64,000 bases of DNA from Megascapheus bottae (taxonomy: Eukaryota; Chordata; Mammalia; Rodentia; Geomyidae). Location: the NCBI GenBank assembly GCA_024803745.1, contig JANJXV010000013.1, positions 9,238,001 to 9,302,000 of the forward strand, in the 5' to 3' direction. Each line of letters begins with the position of its first letter. The first letter of the stretch is position 1. Of this stretch, positions 44,085 to 54,645 are shown piece after piece. The notes beneath the pieces are model-generated. The model was not told the DNA's origin, ran no database searches, and saw only the letters and a list, made by a program, of their open reading frames with translations. The translations under genes were made by a program, and so were the position numbers.

Positions 44085-44500
44085 CCATATTGCCTAGATT
44101 TGGACCCCCAAGTCTTTCATTGTGTGTTGGTTTATACTACAAAGCAAGTCCTTTCATCTTTCCCTGCCTCTGTTTTCATATCTGGCAGACAAGGAACATT
44201 CTGGTATCCAATTCAGAGAGGACTGTTTTTGTGTTTTTCTCCCCCCTTTTTGGGGCTTGAATGCAGAGTCTGGGCCTGAGCCTCACTGAGTTCAAGGCTA
44301 GCATGTGAGCAACAGCACCACTTCCAGACTTTTTTCTCTATCTGGTACTGAGGAATTGAATGTGGAAAATGCAAGCACTCGTACCACCAAGCCACCTTCC
44401 CAGCTGGTTGTGAGGCTTAAAAGAGTGAAGAGAGTTTTAGCACTTAGCATAGCATCTGGCACACCGGACATGCTCTATAAGGACATGCTGTTGTTATTAA
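44085..44500 (+). mobile_element. MIR SINE split by a minus-strand SINE
   Basis: 'attgcctagatttggaccc...tctgttttcatatctggcag' before the insertion continues after it as 'ttgtgaggcttaaaagagtg...tagcacttagcatagcatctggcac...gttgttatt', the MIR 3' half. Confidence 0.75.
44228..44404 (-). mobile_element. Composite SINE, antisense, diverged, inside a MIR
   Basis: 'ttggggcttgaatgcagagtctgggcctgagc' (right unit), 'ggtactgaggaattgaatgtgg' and 'gcaagcactcgtaccaccaagcc' (left unit) give a decayed family A dimer. Confidence 0.75.
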
Positions 44501-46094
44501 ATTGGACAGTGCTTCATGCTGTAAGAAGTATTTTCATACTTTGTCTAATAGCTGCAACTGCCTTTGAGGTAACTATCTGCCTCATTGTTGTTTAGAAGTT
44601 CTCTTGGATGCCACAGCTGGAGTGTGGTGAGATAGGAACCCTCCCAGGCCCCTGACTCCACACACCCTACACAGCCACTGTGTTCCTTCATCTGGCAGCC
44701 TGCCAGCTGGGCCTTTAGCCCCAGAGCTGATTCCCAGGTTCCAAGATCAACTATACAAAGGTTTCTAGCAGGCCTAGTTTTCCTGAAACCAGTTCTCCCA
44801 ATCATCTCTGCAGGAAAGAACCATCTTGCAGACAAAATAGAACCCGTGAGATAAATAGCCCAAACCCTTTATGTTCTAAAACATTGAAGAGGAATCTTCT
44901 TTCCACCTCAGCCTGGTTCCTAAATGACTTTGGTGTGCTTAGTTTTCTAGTACTCTAACTACAAAATAAATTGCCTCCCCAAGTACACTTCCAAGGAGGA
45001 AATGAGTGTGGAACAAACCATGGTTCAAATATTATGTCATGTTTTCCCTACTTAGATTTTAACAGATCTTCAAGAATGCCCCTAACAGCTTGACCATTAT
45101 TATTCACATTTCTAGAGAGCTTAAAAAGCTCTTCTATACCCGACATTTTCTAAATCACTATATCATCTCATGCCTGGTCATCTCAGTCCCCACCTGGCTC
45201 TGAACCCTGAGTTATGATAAGTCTGTGAGATACTGGAAAAACTCACGGGGCCCAGCAGAGAGCCTGCATCTCAAGATTCATTACGGCAGATGGCTGTAAG
45301 AAGCAAGGCACAAGCTTCCAGTCAGTCAGGGCAGACTTCATCTCTCCAGTGATGTGCTTGCTGTCCATCACCTAAGCTCTAGAGAGACGTGGGTACAAGA
45401 TTTCCCTAGCTCCCAAGCCCTCTGAATACTGTGTACCAAATTTAGACCTTCATGGAAAGGAAACAAATGTGGGACAAAATCTCCATGTTTATATAAACAT
45501 CTTGGGCACTAGGACCCACTGAGATAACTTAGCCAATAGAAGACTGTTTACCCATCAAGTTCCCAAACACCAAACCAGGGCCAGCCTTGAAGCAGACCTC
45601 TGCAAGGACAATGTTAGACATGCAGTGGGAGCTTTTCGGTGCACACTGCCCTTGAACTTCCTTCCTTGCCTGGTAAGCAGCCCATGCAGACAAGGTTCTC
45701 TCTCTCTCTCTCCCTCTTTCCCTCCCTCCTTCCCTCAGGACAGCTCTATGGAAAGCTCTCTCCTCATGCCTCTGGATGTTCAGTTCCTCTTAGAGAGTGG
45801 GTATAAACTTACCTATGACCTGATAAAGAAAGCTGATTGTTCTTGCTGGTCATGAAAGCCCAGGATGGATCTTTCTGTGGGGGAAAAAACATAAAGCATT
45901 TTCAAGTAAGTCTCACGGTAGGACAGTGTTTTCAGGTCTACCATGGGATAGATGAATTAGCAATGTCAGAGAAGGACATTGTGAAGCTTGGTGAATGCGA
46001 CACACATGAAACAGGCTATGTGGTACTGGGCTGCAGGAAGGTTTAGGTGTTACCGGATATGGTCTGGGCCTCAGGAATCATGGTATGAAGAAGA
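44501..46094. other. Intronic sequence, CT-rich patch at 45690-45740
   Basis: 1.6 kb with no named repeat or exon. The CT tract is a short imperfect (CT)n/(CCCT)n. Confidence 0.5.
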
Positions 46095-46097
46095 TAG

Positions 46098-46345
46098 CAT
46101 CAACTGAGTACTGATGGCTCATGCCTGTAATCCCAGCTACTTAGGAGGCTTGAGACCTAAGGGTTGAAATTCAAAGCTAGCTCTTGCAGAAAAGTCCATG
46201 TGACTCTTAATCTTCAATTTACCAGCAAAAATCCAGAAGTGGAGGTTTGACTCAAATGGTAGAGCACTGGCCTCAAGAGAAAAAAAACAGATAAAATTGT
46301 GAGGTTCTGAGTTGAACCTGGCACCCAAATACAAATAAGTAAAAA
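46098..46345 (+). mobile_element. Family B composite SINE
   Basis: 'gatggctcatgcctgtaatcccagc', 'ctcttaatcttcaatttaccagc' and the right unit 'ccagaagtggaggtttgactcaaatggtagagc'. Confidence 0.85.
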
Positions 46346-46844
46346 CCCACAGCACCAATACTGGGCTCTTCCCTGTGTACTCAATAAACCAAGGGAGAGC
46401 TAAAACAGCACGGCTGGATTGGAACAGCCTTCAAGAATAACCCCTCTCACCCTCCGGTCAATCAAAGCATACTTGAAGGAGTTTCATGACAAAGTAGTTT
46501 GGTTGGAGCTTGTGAGGTCAGGATACCTACTGGATACATAGAATTGATTGGAAGGAAGACTATCTAGTGGGTAAAGTCCCAAACACCTTATCAGACTTTC
46601 TGCTAGGACAGTAATCCCTAAATCCCTGTGCACGTGAAAATTCACTGTCGTGTGAATCAGAAACCCACTTAAAGATACTGAACGAAGACAGATTTTCTGA
46701 TGGGAGAGCAGTGGGTATCTCCAGAAAGAACATAAGCAAACAGGAATTGACCTTATATCTGGTGATTTGTGGCTGGGCTCAAGAAAATGCAGTTTTTGAT
46801 TGGCTCTGCATTGACTGCTACAGTGAAAGGGACTGGTTTGTGGC
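46346..46844. other. Intronic sequence, nothing recognised
   Basis: No repeat or exon supported before the L1 begins. Confidence 0.45.
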
Positions 46845-47076
46845 TAGGTGTCATATCTTGATTTCACCTAGCCATGAGCATGGAAGGTCTTTCTATTTCC
46901 TGGTGTCCTCTATGATTTCTTTCTTCAGATTTTTATAGTTTTTGCTATAAAGATCTTTTGCATCTTTGGTTTGGTTAATTCCTAGATTTTTTTCTTTTTG
47001 AGGCTATTGCAAATGGGAGTTGTTTTCGTGATTTCTGCTTGTACATGGTTAGCATACAGAAAGGCTACTGATTTTT

Positions 47077-47645
47077 TAAAATTATTGTGTTTACTGATTT
47101 CTTTCTTTTTTATTTATTAAAACCTTATTAAGGGCCAGGAGTTTGGCCTAGTGGTAGAGTGCTTGCCTAGCATGCACAAAGACCCGGGTTCAATTCCTTG
47201 ATACCACATACATAGAAAAAAAGCTGGAAGTGGTGCTGTGGCTCAAGTGGTAGAGTTCTACCCTTGAGAAAAGTCCGAGGACAGTGCTCAGGCCCTGAGC
47301 GCAAACCCCATGACTGGCAAAAAATAAACTTTACTAAAACTGAGTTTTTACATCGTACTTCAAATGTCATGTTCCACAAACAAGTATTCAAGAAAAAAAA
47401 TCTCTATGCATTCACTGGAACATAAATTTAACATAATTAAAACTAAGCTAAATCTTTGTTTGTATGTCATAGATACATATCGATCTTATATCTATAGGAT
47501 ATATATCCTATCATAGACCTATATATCTGTATAGATATATTTATATTTACAAATTCATGTCAATGACCTGGACTACCTCAGTATTGAGTCATCACTCTTG
47601 TATTGTTTAGACCTAATGCCCATCTATCACGGAGACCGTGCTAGA
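47077..47645. mobile_element. Unassigned 570-bp insertion in the L1
   Basis: The L1 text stops at ctactgattttt (47065-47076) and resumes with the same 12 bases at 47646-47657, so these are probably target duplications. The insert is A/T-rich with TATA stretches (47460-47545) and contains a family A SINE. Its family is unknown. Confidence 0.5.
47132..47323 (+). mobile_element. Family A composite SINE
   Basis: Complete dimer with a short A tail, nested in the insertion within the L1. Confidence 0.94.
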
Positions 47646-48507
47646 CTACTGATTTTTGTGGGTTAATTTTGTATTCTGCTATTTCACCAAAACAATTGAT
47701 CAGGAGTTTGGGGATGGAATTTTTTGTGTTCTTTAGGTATACTATTATGTCATCTGCAAATAGGGATAGTTTAATTTCTTCTTTCCCTGTGTGAATCCCT
47801 TTTATGTTCTTTTCTTGACTTATTTATTTGGCTAGGAATTCCAGAACTATATTGAAGAGGAGTGGAGAGAGTAGGCATCTTTGCCTTGTTCCTGATTTTA
47901 GGGGAAATGGTTTTAGTTTTTTCCTATTTGGAATGATGTTGGCTGTTGGTCTATCATATATACCCTTTATTGTTTTAAGGAACAAGCGCGCCATCTATTC
48001 CTACTTCCTCCAAAGCATTTAACATTAATAGGTGTTGTATTTTGTTGAAGGCATCTATCAAGATGAATTGTGTGGTTCTTGACTTTGGCTCTGTTGGTGT
48101 AGTGAATTACATTAATTGATTTGTGTATGTTAACCTAGCTTTGCATCTATAAAATGATGCCTACTTGGTCATATATATGATTTTTTTGTTTCTGGATTCT
48201 GTTGGCTACTATTTTGAAGAGCGTTGTATGTGTGCACATCAGATCAATTGGTCAGTAGTTCTGTTTTTGTCAGAGTCGTACCTGCTTTGGGGATGAACAT
48301 GATATTGGCTTCATAGAATAAGTTTGAAATTGCTCCCTCTGTTTCTATTTCTTGGCAAAGCTTGAGGAACATTGGTGTTAGTTCATCTTTAAAAGTCTTA
48401 TAGATGCTTCCCTAACTGCAAGTGATCACCTTTTTATCACCTCCAGATGCTCAGTGCTGGCTATTGCAAGGCTGGTATTTGCTGTCTTGTTCTAACAAGG
48501 ATGTTGA

Positions 48508-48743
48508 GCCAGAAGCGGCGGCTCATGCGTGTAATCCTAGCTACTCAGCAGGCTGAGATCCTCTCATGGTTCAAAGCCAGCCCAGGCAATACAAAGCCCT
48601 AAGACTCTTATCTCCAATTAATCACTAGAATGGGAAGTGGGGCTGTGGCTCAAGGGTAGAACAGTAGCCTTGAGCTGAGGATCTCAGGGACAGCACCCAG
48701 GCCAGAGTTCAAGCCCCATGATCCTCCCCCAAACAAAAACAAA
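48508..48743 (+). mobile_element. Family B composite SINE with target-site duplication
   Basis: Complete B1 part plus right unit. The flanking aacaa(g/a)(g/a)atgttga-type duplication lies at 48494-48507 and 48744-48757, with one mismatch. Confidence 0.92.
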
Positions 48744-49008
48744 AACAAGAATGTTGATCAATTTTAAAGTGTCTGGCTTATAGCTTATGATGCAATTCTC
48801 TTGTTCTCGGTTTTCTTTTAGATTATAGATTTCTGACACTGCAAAGGCCTTTGTGGACTGCTGCTTTTCCTTTTCCTTCTTTTGTAAAATGTGAAGTTTA
48901 GAATGCTTAGGCCTCAGAAAAATGACCATGATCTCTAGGGCATTTAGGTCATTGGTTTCTGATCAACATTTTTTTCCTCCTGGTCTCCCTCCCTACGCCC
49001 TTTTTTTC

Positions 49009-49236
49009 TCTTTGTTGGTTGTGGGGCTTGAATTCAGGGCCTGGGAGCTGTCCCTGAACTCTTTTGTTCAAGACTAGTGCTCTGCTACTTCAAGGCACAG
49101 CTCTACTTCCAGTTTTGTGGTGGTGAATTGTCGAATCTCACAGACTTTCTTGCCCAGGCTGGTTTTGAACTTCAGTCCACAGATCTCAGTGTCCTGAATA
49201 GCTCTAAGATTATAGGCATTAGCCATTGGGGCACAC
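49009..49236 (-). mobile_element. Family B composite SINE
   Basis: T-rich tail, right unit 'ggggcttgaattcagggcctggg', 'gtggtgaattgtcgaatctcacagac' and B1 part 'cacagatctcagtgtcctgaatagc'. Confidence 0.8.
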
Positions 49237-49433
49237 ATTCCTCCCAGTTTTCATGACCATCAATTAGGTGTAAACAAGGATTTCATTTTGACATGTCATG
49301 CATGCATACAATGTACCTTGATCAGACTCCCTATACCCCCCCAGTCACTCTTTCATCCCTCCCTTCTCCCTTGCTGAAAAGCTTAATGAATGAGATCAGA
49401 ATAATGTTAAAAAAAAAAAAAAAGTCTTATAGA

Positions 49434-49631
49434 GGGGCCACGAGTGTGGCCCAGTGGTAGAGTGCTTGCCTAGCATGCACGAAGCCTTGGGTTCAATTCC
49501 TTAATAACTCATATTTAGAAAAAGCTGGAAGTGGTGCTGTGGTTCTAGGGTAGAGTTCTAGCCTTAAGAAAACTCAAGGACAATGCACAGGTCCTGAGCT
49601 CAAGCCCCAGAACTGGGAAAAAAAATGTGTT
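49434..49631 (+). mobile_element. Family A composite SINE at a reused target site
   Basis: Complete dimer. It is flanked by the second and third copies of aaaagtcttatag (49420-49432 and 49632-49644). Confidence 0.93.
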
Positions 49632-50980
49632 AAAAGTCTTATAGATTCAGCACTGGATCCATCCAGGCCTGGGCTTTCCTTGTTGGAAGACTTCCGATCA
49701 CTTCCTCTGTCTCATTGTGTGCTATTGGCCTATTTAACTGGTTTATACTTTCTTGACTCAGCTCAAGCAGTTGGTATGTCTCTAAAAATTTCTTCTAAGT
49801 GGTCCTTTTTTGAGTATACGTTTTTTGAAAGTAGTCCTTTATAATTGTTTGGATTTCTTGGATATTTGTTTAATATTTCCAGTAGTGGCTCTGACTTAAT
49901 TGATTTGAATCTTGTGTCTTCATCAATCTCGCTAGTGGTCTGTCAATTGTATTAATTTTTTCAAAAAAACTGCTTTTTGGTTCATTGATTTTATGTATAT
50001 ATTTTTTCAGTTTCTATGTCATTAATTTCAGCCCTAATCTTGGCTTTCTCTCTCCATCTAGTAGTTTTGGGTTTGGTTTGTTTTTGGTGTTTTGTTTTTT
50101 TTTTTTTAGCAATTTTAGTTGTATCATGAGATCATTTACTTGAGCTATTTCTGTTTTTTTCTTGTGTGTGCTTAGAGATACAAAATTTTCTCTCAGCACT
50201 GCTTTTGCTGTATTTTAGTGGTTCTGTTGTTATGTATTTTCATTTTCATTGAATTGTTAGAACTTTCTAATTTCTTCCTTAATTTCTTTCGTGGATCAAG
50301 TGTTATTCAGTAATGTGCTATTCAGTTTCCATGTGTTTGGGTGTTTTTTTGCAATATATTTTGTGGTTTAGAACTAATTTAATTCCACTGTGGTCAAATG
50401 GGATGCAAGGAGTTATTGAAGTCCTCTTGTATTTACTTAAGTTCTTTGTGTGTCCTATGATGTGAACAATTTTGTAGCATGTTCCATGGGCTGCTGAGAA
50501 GAATGTGAATTGGGCCATTGTTGGGTGGATTACTCTGTATTTGGGTTATGGTATAATTTAATTCAAAGGCTTCTTCACTCACCTTTTGTTTGGCTGACCT
50601 GTCCTTTGATGATAGTGGAGTATTAAAATCTCCCAGTATTGTTATACAGGGGTCTATCATGTTCTGTGAATTCAAAAGTGTTTGTTTACATATTTAGGTG
50701 CTCCATTGTTTGGTGGACAAATATTGACCACTGTGATTTCCTCTTTATGGATTATTTGCTTTATTAATTTATAATGACCTTCCTTTTCTCTTCATATTGA
50801 TTTTAATGAAAAATCTATTCTATCAAATGCCAATATGGCTACTTCTGCCTTCTTCGTTTGCATAAAAGATAATGACTCTTTTGTGGAAAACAGGAAACAT
50901 GGGGTTTGAGAAGCAACTGGCATTCATATTCAACAAGACGTGCCATGTTGGAATAGTTTGTGCTATAAACAGTGTTCTTG

Positions 50981-51192
50981 TTTTGTTTTGTTTTGTTGTG
51001 GGGGGTTGCCAGTCCTGGGCTTGGGCTCAGGGCCTGAGCACTGTCCTTATGTTTTCTCAAGGCTAGAGCTCCACCTCTTGAGCCACAACACTGCTTCTGG
51101 CTTTTTTCTATGTATGTGGTATTGAGGAATCAAACCTGGCTCTTCATGGATGCTAGGCAAGTACTCTACCACTAGGTCAAACTCCTGGCCCC
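50981..51192 (-). mobile_element. Family A composite SINE with target-site duplication
   Basis: Antisense dimer with a TTTTG-rich tail at the left. The perfect duplication cagtgttcttg lies at 50970-50980 and 51193-51203. Confidence 0.94.
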
Positions 51193-51389
51193 CAGTGTTC
51201 TTGGTTTTGTATGAGTTTAGATACAACTTAAGAGTGGCTTTGTCTTTGTCTAGATCCAGTCTGATTAGAATTGTCTTAAGTTGAAATGGTTCGTATTCAA
51301 TAGGAGAACACTACTGCTAGGTAGGGGTGCCTGGCCAGCTCCCAGATATCATGGAGACTGTTATCTCCTTCTTATTCCAAACCAACAGA

Positions 51390-51485
51390 CAGGCCATGCA
51401 ATGCAGTTCAGGTGGTAGGACAACCAGGTAGCAAGTGCAAGGTCCCAAGTTCAAATGTGATACTGCAAAAACTGAATAAAATAAG
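51390..51485 (+). mobile_element. ID-like monomer
   Basis: 'gcaatgcagttcaggtggtaggacaacc' and 'caaggtcccaagttcaaatgtgatac' with an A-rich end. Confidence 0.55.
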
Positions 51486-52265
51486 AAAGAAAAAATATTA
51501 ACTCTAGAGATTGGTCCAACTGTATGTGGTATTTTCACTTGTTCCAAGGGTCCTCAATGACCTGTGCCTGTATCAAATATCAGTGTTCAGGGACAATAAT
51601 GAAAGTAATGTCATAATAGGTATGATTATATGAATGAATTCAACACTCTGTTGCATATTTAATATACAGTGAATAATTACTATAGGTCATCTATATACTA
51701 TAAACTGTAAATACATCTTATTTCATCCTATTCATATCTATGTAACATTGGCATTTGAGGGAGAGTCAAGGAAATAGCAGATGCACTCTCTCCAGGGCAT
51801 GCATCCCTCCCCTTGACAAGGCGGGGGAGCCCATCTTTGTGCAGCTTCCTTAGGAGGGTTTCTGGTGATCTGTGGTAGGAAAGCATATACAGAGATTATG
51901 TTGGGAGGGGGTAATTCTTGCCCTAGCACAGAGGTTCTTGTAATAAGGAATAGAGCTCCCAGGTAAGGAAATCGACACACCAGGCACCAACTGTACAGGC
52001 AAATATCTAATACGGAGTAAAGGCTAAATCCAAACATGGCTATCTGCCTAACTAATACCCATCTTCTCCTCACTGTCCCTGGCTTCTCAACACATATCTG
52101 CACCTAGGTACCAAAAGAGACAGGTTGCTGTGCCATACCCAGAGTCCTGTAGACAGGGAGTTAACAGGACCACAGCCAGAAAACCAGGCCCTGGCAGCAA
52201 GGCTTCTCCTAGAGGCAGCTGTCATAGCTTCAGTTGAGTGAGCTGTTGCTAGCATCCCTAGGGAG
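51486..52265. other. Intronic sequence, nothing recognised
   Basis: A/T-rich to 51740, then unique-looking. A 121-codon minus frame at 51738-52103 shows no known family. Confidence 0.45.
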
Positions 52266-52269
52266 TAAG

Positions 52270-52400
52270 GATGGGCTTGAGCTCCTTCTTATTCCTGCAA
52301 ACCTGACTAATTAATATGAAAAAGAGCTGGCTGCCCATTATTGATTAGCTTTGAATTTTACCATGAAGATGTCTTAATGAAGTACAGTGCCTAGTGCTTG
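52270..52400. promoter_or_regulatory. Candidate conserved non-coding block
   Basis: 'cctgactaattaatatgaaa' and 'cccattattgattagctttgaa' give two homeodomain-type clusters in repeat-free sequence. Confidence 0.25.
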
Positions 52401-52517
52401 CTCAAACACTGGAAATACAAGTGATGGTCAATCTTGATGTTCCTGTCAGGGCTTCAGAATTATAGTCATTGCAAGTGTGTCTCTTGCTCAGGGGCATTCC
52501 TTTTCTTTCCCTTCTTT

Positions 52518-52522
52518 GTGTG

Positions 52523-52566
<44 letters not shown>
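52518..52566. repeat. (GT)n microsatellite
   Basis: GT run with one CG interruption, at the tail side of an old minus-strand SINE. Confidence 0.97.
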
Positions 52567-52569
<3 letters not shown>

Positions 52570-52735
52570 AACCAGTGCTGAAGTTTAAGCTCAGGATCTG
52601 CCACCTGAGTCACACCTTCAACTTTTTAGCTTTAGTTCCTTTTTCAAATAGTGTGTAGCTTTTTCCAGACCCCGATACTTTTACCTACAACTCCCTAATA
52701 GCTGGGATTTCAGGCATGAACCTCCATGCCCAGTT
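52567..52735 (-). mobile_element. Old composite SINE, antisense
   Basis: 'ccagtgctgaagtttaagctcagg' (right unit) and 'ccctaatagctgggatttcaggcatgaacc' (B1 part). Diverged. Confidence 0.6.
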
Positions 52736-53164
52736 TGTTCTTTAAGATTGTGATCGAGACCGTGGGATGGGACATCTCTCAGCAGAAAGTGTGTGAGTTT
52801 TTCCTTGTGTGGACCTAGGGGTGTGTTAGTATGGAAAGGTCTGTGTGCTTGTGTTTCCAAGTGCTAAGTATGGATACCCAGGTCAGTGTAAGTGTAGGTG
52901 GCAATGTCAGGGTGTAACTGAGTTAGTGTAACAACCAGTGTGTCACTGTGCATAGAAACAAGCATGCCTGAGTTGAGATGTACACAAGGGTGAGTGATGC
53001 ATATGCGTGCACATGCGCGCTCACCCATGCGCGTTTGAGTGGAGAAGTGGGTGGAGACTCCTGCCAACAACCTGCTGTAGTTTGAAATCAACCAGGAAAG
53101 AAGAATGAAGTCTCTCTTCCCATTCAGATGAGGAAGAAGGACCTTGGGTTTTTTGTTTTTCACT
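52736..53164. other. Intronic sequence with GTGT-rich patches
   Basis: Irregular GT-rich words at 52790-53000; no gene. Confidence 0.45.
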
Positions 53165-53290
53165 TAAAAATTAAGCACACCATCCAGTTAGCGGTAGTTA
53201 ATTAGGAACAGGTCCCAGGAAGCTTCTTGGCAGCAGCACCAATAAATCAGTCATTAACTGTCCACGGCTGCCTTGCTTTCACATCCATTG
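53165..53290. promoter_or_regulatory. Candidate conserved non-coding block
   Basis: 'aaaattaagcacacc', 'ggtagttaattaggaac' and 'accaataaatcagtcattaac' in repeat-free sequence. Confidence 0.25.
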
Positions 53291-53735
53291 TACTGCAGCT
53301 CAGGCTCCCACAGCTGGGCTGGACCTCGCAGCAGGCCTGTTGGGGAGAGGGGGTTGTGTGCAGCTCCAGTCCCTCTTCTCTCCAGAGCATCCCCCAACCT
53401 TATCAGGAAAAACAAGAAAGGGCTGTTCCTCCATCTGTCATGGACTTAGTCTAAGTCTCTGCACCAAGCCCCTTTCTGACTCCCACTTCAGAACTCATGG
53501 GCCTCCAGTCTCTCTCTACTCTGCCTCAGTCCAGTTCTGCCCCCATTATGCTCCTTAAGGAGCCTGGCCACACAGATCTCCACAATTTCGCCCACACCTG
53601 TGACTGTGGGGCCACTTGGGCGGTGAGCATGCTGGGAGTACCCGGGAAATAGTCTCTCTTGACCCGCTCTAGCCAGCTCTCTCACCAAAACAACAGCCAC
53701 CAACACTGTTACAACATCAGTAGAATACTGTAGAC
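53291..53735. other. Intronic sequence, nothing recognised
   Basis: No repeat or exon supported. Confidence 0.45.
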
Positions 53736-53739
53736 TTCG

Positions 53740-53925
53740 GATGTGGAAAGGAAAAAGTGCAAAATGGGTACGGGAGTCTCTTCTTAGAGCATAAAATTAT
53801 TCTACAGCTAGGTAGTAGCAAACATCACGCATCATTGGGAATATACTAAATGTCACCGTATTATATGCTTAAAATCATGTATAGTTATAGCACATATATC
53901 TTTTTCTATTATAAAAGATTTTAGG
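53740..53925 (+). mobile_element. L1 3' UTR tail, old
   Basis: 'aaatgggtacgggagtctc' then 'gggaatatactaaatgtcaccgtattatatgcttaaaatcatg' and a TTTTCTATTATAAAAG-type end are L1M 3' landmarks. Confidence 0.65.
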
Positions 53926-53929
53926 GCCA

Positions 53930-54245
53930 TGTACTGTGGCTTACATCTGTAATCCCAGCTATTCGAGAGATGGATATAGAACTGCAATTCAATGCTAACT
54001 TAAGCAGAAGAGTTGGCAAGACCCTTTCTTGAACAAGCCAAGTATAGTGGTTCATTTCTCTAAATCTCAATTATGTCTGGGGTACAGAGAGGCTCATAGT
54101 CCAAGGCCAGCCCAAACAAAAAGCTTGAGACCTCCTCTGAAAATTAAAGTAAAAGAGACTAGAGATGTGGCGCAAGTGACAGAGCACCTTCTTAGCAAGC
54201 ATAAGGCCCTGAGTTCATACCCCAAAACAGAAAAAGAAAGAAAGA
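53930..54245 (+). mobile_element. Old B1-B1-ID composite
   Basis: Two B1-like pieces ('tgtggcttacatctgtaatcccagc' and 'tatagtggttcatttctctaaatc...caaggccagccc') are followed by an ID unit ('gactagagatgtggcgcaagtgacagagcac...gagttcatacccc'). Confidence 0.65.
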
Positions 54246-54284
54246 GAAAGGGGGGAAGGGAAAGGAAAAAGAAAGGAAGGGAAG

Positions 54285-54320
54285 GGATGAGGAAGGAAGG
54301 AAGGAAGGAAGGAAGGAAGG
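54285..54320. repeat. (GGAA)n microsatellite in a purine tract
   Basis: About 7.5 GGAA units (54291-54320) end a 90-bp purine-rich tract starting near 54231. GGAA arrays can bind ETS factors. Confidence 0.95.
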
Positions 54321-54329
54321 AGCAAGCCC

Positions 54330-54645
54330 CTGTTAAGCACCTATAATCTTAGGTATTTGTGAAGCTGAGATTGGGACAGTCCTGTTTTGAGTCCTGCTGA
54401 AATCAGAAAGTGACAAACATCTCCATTGAAGAAGCAAGGCATGGTAGTACATACCTGCCATCCCAGCTAGGATAGAAAACCTAAATTGGGTTTAGGCATA
54501 TGCCATGGCGGGAAGTGAGACTCTGTCTCAAAACTAGCACAGAGAAGGGCTAGAGACGTGGGACAGCAGTATAGAGCCTGTCTAGGGATTGTACCTAAGG
54601 CCCAGAGTTCAAACCCTAAAACCACTAAAAAACAAAACAAAACAC
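54330..54645 (+). mobile_element. Old B1-B1-ID composite, second copy
   Basis: Same order as 53930-54245: 'agcacctataatcttagg', 'gcatggtagtacatacctgccatcccagc', 'gagactctgtctcaaaactagc', then 'gggctagagacgtgggacagc...cccagagttcaaaccc' and an AAAAC tail. Confidence 0.65.

Larger units (their letters stand above)
48404..49419 (+). mobile_element. Unassigned 1-kb retrocopy-like insertion in the L1
   Basis: It is bounded by the duplication aaaagtcttatag (48391-48403 and 49420-49432) and ends in about 14 A residues, as retrotransposed RNA copies do. Leaving out the two SINEs inside it, about 550 bases remain that I cannot assign. A processed pseudogene 3' UTR or a truncated LINE are both possible. 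Confidence 0.6.
46845..50860 (-). mobile_element. L1 ORF2 segment, decayed, carrying nested insertions
   Basis: The reverse strand reads from endonuclease (right) to reverse transcriptase (left). The endonuclease motif GDFNTPLS lies within 50433-50675, and a frameshifted continuation with DHSGIKL lies within 50318-50518. The reverse transcriptase motif [12 protein letters not shown] lies at 47726-47763, with the FADD codons at 47749-47760. The 5' end and ORF1 on the right, and the 3' UTR on the left, are missing. Frames are broken by stops, frameshifts and insertions at 47077-47645, 48404-49419 and 49434-49631. It is a dead element. Confidence 0.92.

Noticed and set aside
46845..50860. Intact, active L1
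   Set aside because: Although FADD and GDFN motifs can be read, the frame is broken by stops, frameshifts and insertions, and both ends are missing.
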